DNA from: Ctena decussata | Taxonomy: Eukaryota > Mollusca > Bivalvia > Lucinida > Lucinidae | Assembly: GCA_963989385.1 (NCBI GenBank) | Contig: OZ022512.1 | Span: forward strand, 23,395,899 to 23,459,898 | Direction of reading: 5' to 3' | Length of the DNA: 64,000 nucleotides | Shown: positions 32,850-43,989 of the stretch, one piece after another | Layout of the letters: every line of letters starts with the position of its first letter | How positions within the stretch are numbered: position 1 is the stretch's first letter | Notes under the pieces: model-generated | Told to the model about the DNA's origin: nothing | Databases searched by the model: none | The model's input: only the letters and a program-made list of their open reading frames with translations | Position numbers and translations under genes: made by a program

Positions 32850-33320
32850 CTAGGTCTTTTCCAGTTAGACTGATCTATATACTTACTTCTTAAAGAATCA
32901 ATCAGTCGACACTCAAGAACAAAATGATATTCAAAAAGACAATTACAGATATTACATCATCTTTCACTCACAAGTGTTATATGGTCTTGGCCACCTTCTG
33001 GCTTAAATTTGCAGCTTATGAGAAGACACACGTAATCTTGCTAAAGTAGTATGAATTTCAAAACAATTATAGAATCGAGATAAACCTTCGGCTGAAATCG
33101 GATAGGTGCACGACTTGAATCATTAGCCTTTGATACCAGTATTGAAGAAAATTATCATTTAACCTAAAGTTTGATGAAAAAAAAACCGTAAAACAATTGT
33201 ATAATCCCAACGCCTTGCCTCAACCACACCTACTAAAATCCAATTTTTGATCACAAACTTTTTACCTACCATGCCAAATTTATCTTATTTGGTTGCCCCG
33301 CTAAATCTAACACGATCAAA
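32850..33320 (-). pseudogene. LINE ORF2 C-terminal relic, decayed
   Basis: Nucleotide similarity to 7380-7845 in the same orientation: CACTCAAGAACAAAATGAT, CGTAATCTTGCTAAA, CACGACTTGAATCA and TTTGATACCAGTATTGAA align in order. The minus-strand translation still shows TTLARLRVSSHKLQI at the position of the FLARLRVLSD segment. Many stops. It is an independent 5'-truncated copy of the same LINE family. Confidence 0.7.
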
Positions 33321-33801
33321 ATATATTTTTAACCAATATTTAGTAATAATCTATAATCTTCGTACAGAAAGTGGAGTTCGGCCAAATTTTCCATAAGTAA
33401 AATCATTTTGCGTACTTGTTTTAACACCGAAAAAAAACACACACACAAAAAAAAATAATATAAATTTACACTTTCAACCGTATTAGCAGGAATATATTCA
33501 TAAACGTCACAACAATATATTTTAATAAAGGTTATATAAATTAATTTATCAAACAAATTCATCATATGACTTGCAGTTATTAAGTTAAGACAGAAGACAG
33601 AACTGTTCTACCATGGGGTTGGGGAGGGGGGCTGGTACCCAGCTATAGCATATGTTACCTGTACAGGTAAAGGTGTGAAAATTTATTCAACCAATGAGTG
33701 GACTAAAATTGCCAGTAATAATAATTTCAGTGGCTGATTGGAGGTGTTGACACTGTGATCAAGGAACAGAATGACACTGTGGAAGTTAATCTTCCTTATA
33801 T

Positions 33802-34517
33802 ACCGTATAATGGGAAATTTTCGCCTAATTTTCGCGGTCGGTAGCGAGCCGCAGAAAGTTAACTCCGCGTAATATTTTCCAAATTTGTGCAAAATAGTAA
33901 TAAGAAATTGAATTCGTCAAACATATGGTTGACGGTATTCAAAGCGCCCATGAAAACCTTAAATTAAAAGCAGGTAGCTATAGATCAATTATTTTCCGCG
34001 CCATTATGTTATCTGGTAATTAGCAGCTAATTACAATTTGTACAGGCTGTCTTATTTTTCTCTTGACTAACGGTCACTTGTATCTGATTATGCAAGTACA
34101 TTTAATTACTTTTCATTGACGGTGAGTTATGTTTACTTTTATACTGAACAATAGCCATTCTATCAATTGCTCGCATAATTCAGTTGACTGTTTCTGTGTA
34201 CTAAACATTCATTTCTATTAATGTCTCCCTTACGGTTTTTTTCCTTTGAAAAAAGGATGGGTGTCCTCCCAAACCCAAAAGGAGCCTATTCTATCTAAAC
34301 AAATGTGTTTAGTATAAAGTGCTTACAGTTTCTTTACGTTTCTCTCTCCTTGTACGTCTTGATTTTTTAGTCAAGCCAATATTTTACAGGACAAACACAA
34401 TTTTTATTTTCGTGGATATTCACATTCGCAAAAATAAAAAAACCGCGAAAATTAATCCTCATGTTTTGAGGCAAATCCACGAAAAGTTGGCGACGCGAAA
34501 AGTTTCTACTATACGGT
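33802..34517. mobile_element. 716-bp TIR element (ACCGTATA ends)
   Basis: Left end ACCGTATAATGGGAAATTTT, right end complement ACCGTATAGTAGAAACTTTT, about 25-bp inverted ends with TAT on both flanks. Interior sequence such as TTCGCGGTCGG near 33832 and GCGAAAATTAAT near 34445 repeats the TTTTCGCG theme. No transposase frame. Non-autonomous DNA transposon; a Tc1/mariner-like mechanism is possible from the TA flank. Confidence 0.75.
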
Positions 34518-35079
34518 TATACCACTCCTGTCTTTTAAGTTGTAAAATTATGAAAATATTTTTTGTTCTTTTTAAATAAATACAGCTTTGCAATCCTGTT
34601 CAACCAACACGTATTATGTTTCTGGAAACAACCCGCCGGTTGTAAAAACTCCTCCTATTATAAAACGTGAACTTACTTTCAAGGTTTATTACTTTAAATG
34701 TCAATGGTTTTCTTTAATAGCAAACATCGCCCATTATATTATTCGCACTTAAATTAACGACTAAGCTGTAGTGAAATCATGCAAACTTTGGTGTCTCAGA
34801 AACAACGTAATTACTCAGTTAGAAGACGTTGTTTTACCGTTCAAAACAATTCCAAAGATCTACAAACTTTGAGTTTGTTTAAATCTTTGAGGTTGTTTTA
34901 AAAGAGAAACCCACATCTCCTAGCTGAAATACGTAAAACATTTTTACATATTTGGGTCAAGTTTTGGCAGGGAAATCCCCGTTTTATAGTCAAATAATTA
35001 CGATACCATTTTGTGTAGAGGAGCGTCAATACTTTTATATATTTACTTGAAGCGCCAGTATACTTTTTTACATTACTCT
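34518..35079. other. No gene seen
   Basis: AT-rich sequence up to the start of duplication copy 2. Nothing recognised. Confidence 0.35.
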
Positions 35080-35428
35080 TCTTTTTAAAAAGATTAAACG
35101 TTAAGTCATTTTCACAATTAATGTCTTCAGTTTTAGAAAATCTTCTGCAAAATGTCCGGACATACATACTACCACTACTTTTCCCACTGTTACTTCCATT
35201 ACCACTACGGTTACTACTACTTATAATAATACTTATATTAATAATAATATAATACTAATAATGATTTTAATACAACTACTACTAATAATAATGATAATAA
35301 TTATATTAGTTTTATCCTTTTTATCATTATTATTATTCTAATCATTTTTATCATTATAATTTTTTATTATTATTATTCTAATCATTTTTATCATTATAAA
35401 TATTATAAATAGCAACTAATTCTCTTAC

Positions 35429-36354
35429 TTGCCCGTCTCGCCATGTAAGATTAAGGTTGAAGTTTCTTAGTAGATCCTGCCTCTCATTCATGTGCCGCGG
35501 GGCCATTTCAGCAGCTGTTAAACAAGCTCCCCCTCCAGGCCAGTCTTCTCCGGTCACCGAAAAATAAACCCATAATAAACTGTTCACAAAAAGTAGGGGA
35601 TATTCAGGTATGAAAAATTGTAGCATCTACACCAAATGTGATATCCATATGAAACGCTAAACATTGATAAGATAACTATCTGTTAAAACACTTTTCATGA
35701 AAGTTGAAACGATATATCCTGTCACGTGATCTGCATACAATTTGTTTCATACAGGGGGTCAGGACTAAAATGTGGTAAATTCGAACAAAACTTTATTCAA
35801 ATGCTTCAACTAAGCTAACCTTTTCATGCACTTTTAAGTTTTGTATGCTGAAAGATTTTTTTTTCTTCTTCAAAACTGTTATGTTGGGAAGAAAACCAGA
35901 AAACAAAATTCGTACAGGTGCATCGAGTTACCGAAAAATTTAGACGTTTATGGCTTGCACTCATTATTTTGATGTAAGAGTGTGTAAACCCAATTTTCAG
36001 TTTGTTAAATGAAGCATGACGAGTGTTTCTGCGTAAATTTTGTTATCTGAAAACAACCTGTTTCCACACCAGATTGGTGTGAAATTTGGGTGTCGACCCC
36101 CTGTCTAAAACGAAGGACACGCAGGTCACGTGACAGGATATACCATTCAAACACTGTAACGCAAAATGTCTTATCGAATATTTGTCTGATGGATACTTGC
36201 CGTTTCAGATGGATTTGGTATTTTCTCTAATTTATACAATTTTTAATAACTTATAACCCCCTCTTTTTGTGAACAGTATATTTAAAGTTTTCTTTTCAGT
36301 TTTATTGACACTGATTATCGAAAATATAACAAGCAGTGAAATGCGTAAATACAT
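35429..36354 (-). pseudogene. Broken duplicate of the GABA-B-like receptor exon
   Basis: The signal-peptide half (36354-36279, still beginning MYLRISLLVIFSII) is separated from the ligand-domain half (35577-35429) by a 701-bp mobile element. The ligand half also has one extra T in the run just after MGL, shifting the frame, and carries changes such as AEMAPRHMNERQ in place of AEMALRHVNERQ. The splice donor GTAAGAG after GGGCAA is kept. Either break alone should prevent a normal receptor from this copy, while the copy at 14315-14536 is intact. Read as a dead duplicate exon; a hybrid transcript skipping it cannot be excluded. Confidence 0.8.
35578..36278. mobile_element. 701-bp TA-flanked TIR element inside receptor pseudo-exon
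   Basis: Ends ACTGTTCACAAAAAGTAGGG and its complement CCCCTCTTTTTGTGAACAGT are inverted. TA lies on both flanks, and copy 1 has a single TA at the matching site near 14460, so TA is the target duplication. Inner arms carry ATATCCTGTCACGTGA (near 35714) and its complement (near 36127), and CAGGGGGTC with its complement, so much of the element is a degenerate long inverted repeat. No ORF. The TA target suggests Tc1/mariner-type mobilisation. Confidence 0.92.
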
Positions 36355-37136
36355 CCTTAGTAAACAGTATATTTTACAGACTACTCATTAGATAAGATTA
36401 GCAATACTCTTCTAAAGACAGAAAAGATTGTTTGACTCCTTCTAAGTAAAAACCAATCTTGACAGAGCTAGCACCATATTAACTCTAAATGTTGGATTTC
36501 CTTTCGGTGTAAGGCCACACCTCCGTGCTTTTCCGCAATTTACATAAAAAGAAAAAAAAAAAAACTTTGTGATGTCTTATTCGCGTCAATGGCTAACGTA
36601 GACCATCCCAAACAGGATCTACTCCTAGTTTCATTTGGGTATGCACTGATTCCTCATGACTATCTGTCCCAGTACCTAGAAATTTTACGGTTTTAAAGCA
36701 GTAATGATGACTGGTGGCGGTGGTGTCATTGTGAATGTAAATCAGGAACTGCTGATATGTCGGAGCATGACCGAAAGTGACTGCTCAATGCTAGCGTCGC
36801 TGCTAATGCCAGCTTGATCCACTTAAATCAGCGGTTTGATATCGCTTCCATTTCGAAACAACAACAACAGCAATCTTTACGGGCGCCCGTATAAATAATG
36901 GAAAACGGACTGGCAGCTGGTTGCCAGTAATTCTACCGTAAATTCTACGGAAGTGTTTACAGTCTAGGCGTGGTTTCCGGACCTATGAATAGCCCCTTCA
37001 TGACTGTTTTATCAAACCACTATTCTCGAATTCGTCAGTGAAGTTAGGAAGCTGGTGTGAACCCAAGTGAGGTTGATAAGAGTCTAGATTGTTTGTAGTT
37101 CCATCAAGCTTTTCCCGAAGAAAGAACAAAACTTTA

Positions 37137-37364
37137 GACGCGACACGACAAAACTAGCAAAGTGGCATATGTGCCAAGCGTAGACTCCGATCAGCCTGGA
37201 CATCTACCCAGTCTGATCAGTCTTCGCTGTCCGCATGGAGTAGCTTTGACACTTAGCTACCCTTTAAGCGCATAGTGATGACTCTAATCCTTTGCTGATG
37301 CCCAGGCTGATCTGCGCTTTCGATGGGCGCACATGCCATTTTGTTGGTTTTGTCATGTAGCGGC
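37137..37364. mobile_element. MITE family B, copy 5
   Basis: Left end GACGCGACACGACAAAACTA, right end TGGTTTTGTCATGTAGCGGC. Same position relative to flanks as the element at 15577-15812, so the two descend from one insertion older than the duplication. Confidence 0.88.
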
Positions 37365-37951
37365 ATAATTTTGCATTGTTTGTTTGTTTCCGAGAGAAGA
37401 GGTATTCGAAATGTTAGATATGTTTCCGTATACAGTTTATCTCATAATATACAGCTTCCATCAAATAATATTATTTTTGTGCAAGAAAACGTTGTTGATT
37501 GTCTTTGACAAACTCAGACATTTCGCAGACTGAATCTGATCTGTACGATTTTCTCATATATGCGATTCCAGCTATAATCTTTTTTAGATACAAATTGACG
37601 ATTTAGTTGCCATACATGTTTCACATTTACCAGTGTTTGATTCCTATATTTTCATTTGTGCATCAAATTCCAACAAGCTATTTTTAGGTTTTCAGCCAAT
37701 TCAAACTTTTTGGTCGCATTCTGTTAAACCAGTTTATCATATGAAGTCGCTGTTTTCAGTGGATAACGTCGTATCATAAAAACCGTATGATAACACGTGT
37801 AATAACACCCTGACGCGTGCACGTAACGTCACTGAATAAGAATTTCAGCTACAAACAAGAGGGCTTTGGTGGCCCTAAATCGCTCACCAAGCCTTTCAAT
37901 GAAGACTAAATTGTCAAATTTTACAATCTAAATCCGGCAAATATTAGTCAT

Positions 37952-38120
37952 ATGAGCCGCGACACGAGAAAACCAATAAAGTGGTTACGCGAAAAGCCCA
38001 GATTCAGACTAGCCTGGGCATCTGCCCGTCTGATTAGACCCTTCCCTAAGCCCTTAAAGGCTAGCTAAGGGCCGAAGCTGCCTTCGTGCGGACAGCGAAG
38101 ACTCTGATCAGACTGTTCGG
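37952..38120. mobile_element. MITE family B, truncated copy 6
   Basis: Left end TGAGCCGCGACACGAGAAAA and the inner arm are clear, and the centre near 38050-38065 is a small GGCTAGCTAAGG-type palindrome. The right arm is lost after about 38118, close to the next hairpin element. Confidence 0.8.
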
Positions 38121-38156
38121 AAATGCCATAGAATTTTTGGGATCGGAGCGCTCTTC

Positions 38157-38321
38157 TGATAAATAGAGAATACCATGTTAGTGTCTTTTGATATCAAGTT
38201 TATCAGGCGGGACCAGAAACAGCGTAGGAATGGCGAGGCTTGCCGAGCCAGTCCAACGTGTTTCTGGTCGAGCCTGATAAACTTGATACCAAAAGACATT
38301 TACGTGGTTTTCTATTTATCA
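38157..38321. mobile_element. MITE family F hairpin
   Basis: 165-bp palindrome. The left arm TGATAAATAGAGAATACC ... TATCAAGTTTATCAGGC ... GACCAGAAAC pairs with the right arm GTTTCTGGTC ... CCTGATAAACTTGATAC ... TCTATTTATCA. The loop holds GCGAGGCTTGCCGAGCC. I found no second copy in the window. Confidence 0.88.
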
Positions 38322-39441
38322 TGCATCATTAAAAGAAATTTACGGCCTAAAGAGCGGAAAACAAGTGATAAGCAAACACAGTTTTGTTCGAACTTGTTAC
38401 GTCGCGAATGCGTTATGACGTAAGTCGGTGACGTCATTTAACCAATTGGACGCTGATATCACGGCCAACGTCATTGAGTAGCCAATCGTCTTCAGAGATC
38501 GCTTCTTAAGACATGACCTGATAACATTCGCGCAAGCGCAGTGTACAGTGACATGATATCACATCATGTTATCATACCCCTGTTATCAGGTGAATTTTGC
38601 AGCAGATGCATGATAAATGGCAAAGGTAGGACAATTGCCCTTTCTTCCTTTTTATTTCTCTCTCACTCTGGTAATTGTCCGTGATAGGGTCGTTAAAGCC
38701 AAACACAATCAAACAATCAACCTATAGACATACCAGAAAAACCAGCCACGTCCCCGTTTGGCGATACGTCTAAGCGAAATTATGCACTTCAGAGCATTGT
38801 TGATAAAAGATAAGCCGAGAAAAACACATGTAAACGTATTGTATTTTTAAATCGAACGTACATAATAAAATAACTATGCCAGCATTTATATCTTGGTAGA
38901 CGATCACCCACGAACGCAGGAAGAAACCCTGTTTTTTTTTTGCAATTAGGTCAGTAGTTTCTGCTAGAAATTATGTAACGATTTCTCCCACGGACATATA
39001 AACAAAAACAAACGTAAATTTATTATTCTTTCTTTATTTCTGACGATACTGATTTAACTTTTGGGAGAGTGACAACTATAACCCTCGATATAAATAGAAA
39101 CCAGTTTCGGGCCTAACTATCTTATAATATATTATCTTCATCAGTGGTAAAAGCTTATTGAATCTTATTGAAGCAGCATAAAGACGTGGCCATTATTTCA
39201 TGATTCCTTAGGTATTTGTTCAAGTCGTGCGAAACTGTTAAAACATACACCAATCAAGGAGGATTGGCCCAGTATCCCTTGTTATGTCTATGATAAAAAA
39301 CTTTAGTTTAAACAATATGATATTTGTCAAATTGAAGTACAAAGTACAAAAATAATGAAACTATACTTGATCGAAAGCTCAAGGTTTATGAGGACCATCT
39401 TCTGATAAAAACGTTAAACGTGACCCTCTTCCAAGTCTGCT
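38322..39441. other. No gene seen; possible SINE tail
   Basis: GGTAATTGTCCGTGATAGGG with GTCGTTAAAGCC near 38670-38700 looks like the 3' end of a SINE body, but no tRNA-like head is visible upstream. Otherwise AT-rich. Confidence 0.35.
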
Positions 39442-39625
39442 AGGAGCTCCAGTAGGTCAGTGGGATAAGCGTTGGTTCGCTGATCTAGCGGTTTCGGGTT
39501 CGAGTTGCGCTGGCGGCCGATATCTTTTAAACCATATACGATGTTCAACGCACTTAGCATTTCATTATCAACCTCTCGTCGTCCAGATGTGACTAAATAC
39601 TGCTGAAGTAGACTTATGTCGCAAA
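39442..39625 (+). mobile_element. tRNA-derived SINE, family S1, plus strand
   Basis: Head GGAGCTCCAGTAGGTCAGTG (A box region), then CTGATCTAGC and a B box GGGTTCGAGTTGC at about 39496. The body has GCATTTCATTATCAACCT and a GTGACTAAATACTGCTGAA tail. It matches the minus-strand copies at 835-1021 and 24565-24720. The CTAGAAGAGTTCCTTCAAGA block follows at 39635. Confidence 0.85.
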
Positions 39626-39819
39626 TTAAAATCTAGAAGAGTTCCTTCAAGAGCAGAGAACATATTCCAAAGAATTAACACGGGCTCTGCTTCGAAATTT
39701 CGGATATTCAAGCAGCATCAGTGACTCTGAATCAAATAATCAATCAATCTATCCAAGACAGCTTAAGCAGTACGATCTCGTGCAAAAAGTCGATAACTGT
39801 AGCTCTTATTTTCTGATAT

Positions 39820-40236
39820 TTACACTTGCCACAGACTTCCCATAGGTGAACACATTAGAGCAACTAGCTTCATACACCGATGAAGGACAATTGGCCATGT
39901 GACGTTGTTGTCAAGCGACGTCGTATGTAAACAAACATCTTGATTGGTTCTTGTAACGTTCGATTGACGCCACGTCAGGGCGACGGCTGTTTAATGTCAT
40001 GGCCGAACATGTCGTTACTAACTTTTCTTCGACCCATATTTTGCCTTTTCTACACTATATTACCATGAAAACGGCACAGAGAGGTTCACAAATAAAGTGT
40101 AAATATAAGAATAAAAATTTGATTTTTCAGCGTTCATCGTGTGAAGAACCCCAGTGGTCGTCGCTAAAATTCTACAAGAAGCGCTTCACTGGCTTCATCA
40201 CACGATGAACGCTGAAAAATCAAATTTTAATTCTTA
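39820..40236 (+). repeat. Direct repeat H, copy 1, with terminal hairpin
   Basis: Shares its whole length with 42122-42563. It starts TTTACACTTGCCACAGACTT and includes GTTCTTGTAACGTTCGATTG. It ends in a hairpin (40105-40236) whose arm AAATTTGATTTTTCAGCGTT continues into CATCGTGTGAAG and pairs with the complement ending AATTTTAATTCTTA. The 69-codon ORF here is fortuitous. Confidence 0.88.
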
Positions 40237-40849
40237 ATAAAGTTAGAAAAAAGGATATCAAAAAACTTAGTACAAAGACTCAAGTGAGCGACATAGCGCC
40301 GTGATGACCTTCCTTCCTGTTGTTACCCTATTTCTAAGTCACCGCCAATTTGGTGCCCTACATTTTGATCTATATATGCCTACAATAATATTATCTGTTA
40401 AAATCATGTTTTAAAATTAATAATGATGTGAGCGTACCTTGGTTGATATAGGTCCAAACGTAAGAACGTGAGTTGTGAGGCAAGGCTCTAGTTTGTCTCA
40501 CTCATACACGTTAATGAATTGAAACTAACACTCCATCACATTCAGCGTCCGCTGAACTTATGTAATTGTATACAATTTTCACTAATGATTTTACCTTTAC
40601 TTCTAAATGGGTCAATGTCTTTATTTCAATTTGCTTCAAAAATGCCAGACGTTGTAAAATGAGTTAAAAGTCAGCTCTAAGGACAAATTGGATACACTTG
40701 CAGGAGAAACAACACAGTGAGTATTGCTTTTGTCTCGCTTCTTAAGTAGCATTCCGTGTAAGGCTCAGGCAGCTGTAGTGAAAACCGTGGAAAGTGACAT
40801 CTCTCAGATTTGACTCATATTCCATGTATGGTTGCCTTTGGATTAAAAA
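40237..40849. other. No gene seen
   Basis: Sequence between repeat H copy 1 and repeat G. Nothing recognised. Confidence 0.35.
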
Positions 40850-42110
40850 GTAACTCAAGCAAAATATTTCCAGGTTCTTTCGAACCGTTGCCATGGTAAC
40901 CAAGATAACACATTTTTCACAAAAGTCTAGGTTTTGTTACTCGTAAAAACGCTTTTTTGGACATATTTAAGCAACTGTCTACTCCTTAACATCCCATCCT
41001 TAAAGTTAATGATTTGTTTCATGTAAATAGTTGATGTATTGAGTGAAAATTAAAATTAAAATAAAGGCCAGCCATCATTCTCTTTGAGTGTACTAAGAGT
41101 TTGGAATGTGGTGGGGTCAGCACTTTTTCAAAAATCACTAAAAGTAATGTTTTTAAACGAAATTATCTTCCGTCAGCAACACAACACAGCAAAATGGCAA
41201 CTGTACGCATAATGTCAGTTGTCAGCACAAATAAGGACCATATTCAGATATCTGGTTTTGGGTCAATGTTCAAAGATAAATCCCCTTGCATTTTACTACC
41301 ATAGCAAAGAAATGTAACCTCCTTATTTTATTAACCGCAGGCGATTCATAGGTATTTTATATGATGAATGTGTAAAAATGCATATAAGCATTTATTAATA
41401 CATGTTTAAGAATAATTACACTTTGGGGACTTCAGAGATACATTAAAAGGACCTGAAATGGGGTCTGATTACCCCACCCACTTTCTTACACTGGAATATA
41501 ATTGCAAAGTCTTCTTCATAAAAATGAATAAAATTTCTGATGAAATTTTATGCATTAAACACTTTAACGTGGAGGTGGGTTCAAACACTAGTACATAGTC
41601 TGTACAGTTCAAATGCCGTTACCATGGTAACCATGGAATACACATGCATTATACCTCTTAATCATGATACAATGATCCTTTAACCTATCAATTTTGATAC
41701 AAACTAGAAGTCAGTTTTCATCATTTGGTAGTCTGACTTCAGACACTTTACAACCAATAATTTACGTAAAGGGAAACTTATAAAAATGGGGACTGTATTG
41801 CCTCAGTGAACTAAGTTTAATTCAAATAGATTATGGATATCAGCTTAAGAGGCATTGGCAGTTTTATCTGTGAAAATTAAAGCAGATAATATAACGCATT
41901 TATTCATTTCCTAAAGTATTAATAAGCAAAAACATATCTGGAGAATATGTATACCTGTGTTTATCAATGTTTCAGACATGTACATATGCAACGGGGTCTA
42001 AATAACCCACCCACTTACTCAAATACTTTAAAATTGAAATATGAATATTTAGACTAACATACAAAGTACTATCGTCGATTATGAATTATGAGTCACTTCT
42101 TTACCATTTT
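40850..42110 (+). repeat. Dispersed repeat G, plus orientation
   Basis: Matches the complement of 49650-50910: CAAAATATTTCCAGGTTC, CGAACCGTTGCCATGGTAACC and ACCCCACCCACTTTCTTACA appear in corresponding order. Internally the CCCACCCACTT block recurs (near 41473 and 42007) and the GTTACCATGGTAACC palindrome recurs near 40887 and 41620, so the repeat itself contains a partial tandem duplication. No coding content. Confidence 0.75.
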
Positions 42111-42121
42111 ATGTAAATATA

Positions 42122-42563
42122 TTTACACTTGCCACTGACTTCCCATAGGTGAACCCTTTAGAGCAACTAGCTTCATACACCGATGAAGGACAATTGATCA
42201 TGTGACGTTATCGTCAAGCGACATTTTATGTAAACAAACGCCTTGATTGGTTCTTGTAACGTTCGATTGATGCCACGTCAGGGCGACGGTTGTTTAACGT
42301 TAGGGCCGAACACGTCGTTACTAACTTTTCTTCGACCAATATTTTGCCTATTCTACACCAAATTACCACAAAAACGGCACAGAGAGGTTCACAAAAAAGT
42401 GTAAATATAAGAATAAAAATTTGATTTTTCAGCGTTCATCGTGTGAAGAAGCCAGTGGTCGTCGCTAAATTCTACAAGAAGCGCTTCGCGCTTCATGGAA
42501 TTTTAGCTCCGCCCACTGGCTTCATCACACGATGAACGCTGAAAAATCAAATTTTAATTCTTA
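42122..42563 (+). repeat. Direct repeat H, copy 2, with terminal hairpin
   Basis: Second copy of the 39820-40236 repeat, longer by about 25 bp because its terminal hairpin (42418-42563) keeps an inner palindrome, CTAAATTCTACAAGAAGCGC to GCGCTTCATGGAATTTTAG, that is partly deleted in copy 1. The two copies flank about 1.9 kb containing repeat G. Confidence 0.88.
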
Positions 42564-42769
42564 AATGACATTTACTTTTGTTTAACACACCCGAACATTT
42601 TATAAGCATAGGCTAATATCGGTTAAGCATTTTGCTTGTTTTCCGGCCATAACCATTCATAAAACATCTTCTTGTGGGAAACTTTCTGTCTGGCCAAATT
42701 AAGTGGCTACAAAGTAAACGGTATATTTCGTAGAGGACCACTAAATAAACATGTTTGTGCCGTTTGCAA

Positions 42770-43870
42770 AAACGGGACGTATTATGCTATGGCTCTGGCG
42801 TCCATCCGTCCTCGACTTTTCGTTTCTCGATAACTCCTTTTACAGTTTAATCCGATTGAGCTGAAACTTAGTATATGGTGAGACTATGTAATGGAGCAGT
42901 GCATATTGGTTCGAGGTTATGCCCCAATGATTTACAGCAGAGTTATAGCTCTTTACTTGGATTTTTAGCATGTTCGTTTCCGGATAACTTTTCTTACAGT
43001 TTTTATCCAATATCAAGTTTAAATTTTGTAAATAATCAAGCTACGATGTGGAGCAGGGCATTTGGTTTAGAGGTTTCACTCCGATGATTTTTAGCAGAGT
43101 TACACCCTTTTGAAAAAAAAGACTATGGCAGTTTGTAAGGTTATTGTTGTGCATTCCATTACTAGGTTACTCTTTGGAATGTAATAATGAAGCTTGGGTA
43201 TAGACAGTGTGTCTCATACAAGAATTGTTGCTCTCCTTTACCTTCTTTCGGAGTTACACTCCTTTGATTATTTTTAAAACTATTTTTGTACTCCTCATAA
43301 CTAAGAAAGCCTTAGGTAGTCATAATGAAACTTGCCAGCAATGTATGTGAGATTAATACAATGTCACATGTAACAATGCTTGCTTTGTCTTACATATTTT
43401 TGGAATGACGTGCCTTTGACTAATTTCTTAGGCTGTTATTCTGCAAGCCATAACAAGATAACTGTATGGAATGTCTTGATGAAAGTGTAGAAATGTGTAT
43501 TAGGTTAAATTGGTGTGTCACATATATATATAAATGCTTTCTCTTCCTTATTTTTGTAGTTATATTCCTTTGCCTAGTTTTAAGGCGTTTCTCGTGGACA
43601 CCATAAATTCGTAACCTTTTGGTATATCTTGTGAAACTTGAGTGAAATAGGTTAAGAGGGTATGTCAAGTTTATGAATATTTGCTCCTCCTTCCTAATTT
43701 TTAGAGTTACATCCTTTTGATCAACTGTGAAGATAGCATCACCATGCGGAAGTCTTCCTAGAAGAAGTCAGCGGCCTGTATAGAGCTCAAACTTGAGTTC
43801 AAAAGTCATATGTTACGAAAAGACTCGAGCGAGCTTTGCTTGCCCAGCTTGGTATACCATCTAGTTTTCA
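42770..43870 (+). repeat. Degenerate repeat block of GAGTTACACTCC type
   Basis: Repeated phrases such as AGCAGAGTTA, GAGTTACACTCCTTTGAT and TAACTCCTTTTACAGTTT recur every 110-200 bp, and the block ends with CGAGCGAGCTTTGCTTGCCC near 43833. The opening CGTCCATCCGTCCTCG resembles the CCGTCC start at 4289. Old and diverged; ORFs in it are fortuitous. Confidence 0.55.
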
Positions 43871-43989
43871 GGGATCAATGTTGGTAGGGATAGGCCCAAT
43901 CATCAGGAACCTTTGAGTTTGGTTATTTATTAATTTCTTTATTTTTTTCATATTGTTTTTGGTGCAGATCTCGTCGGCATAAGCGTCTG

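Larger units (their letters stand above)
35080..37840. repeat. Segmental duplication, copy 2 (partner 12960-17060)
   Basis: Same order and orientation as copy 1, about 21-22 kb away. It starts near the TCATTTTCACAATTAATGTC block and ends near CACGTAACGTCACTGA. It lacks the 13030-14090 interval, the MITE at 14696-14925 and the 16200-16950 interval of copy 1, and has its own 701-bp element (35578-36278). Identity in the aligned blocks looks like roughly 85-93% by eye. Confidence 0.9.

Noticed and set aside
39820..42563. LTR retrotransposon with two LTRs
   Set aside because: No TG/CA ends, primer-binding site, polypurine tract or gag-pol sequence between the repeats.
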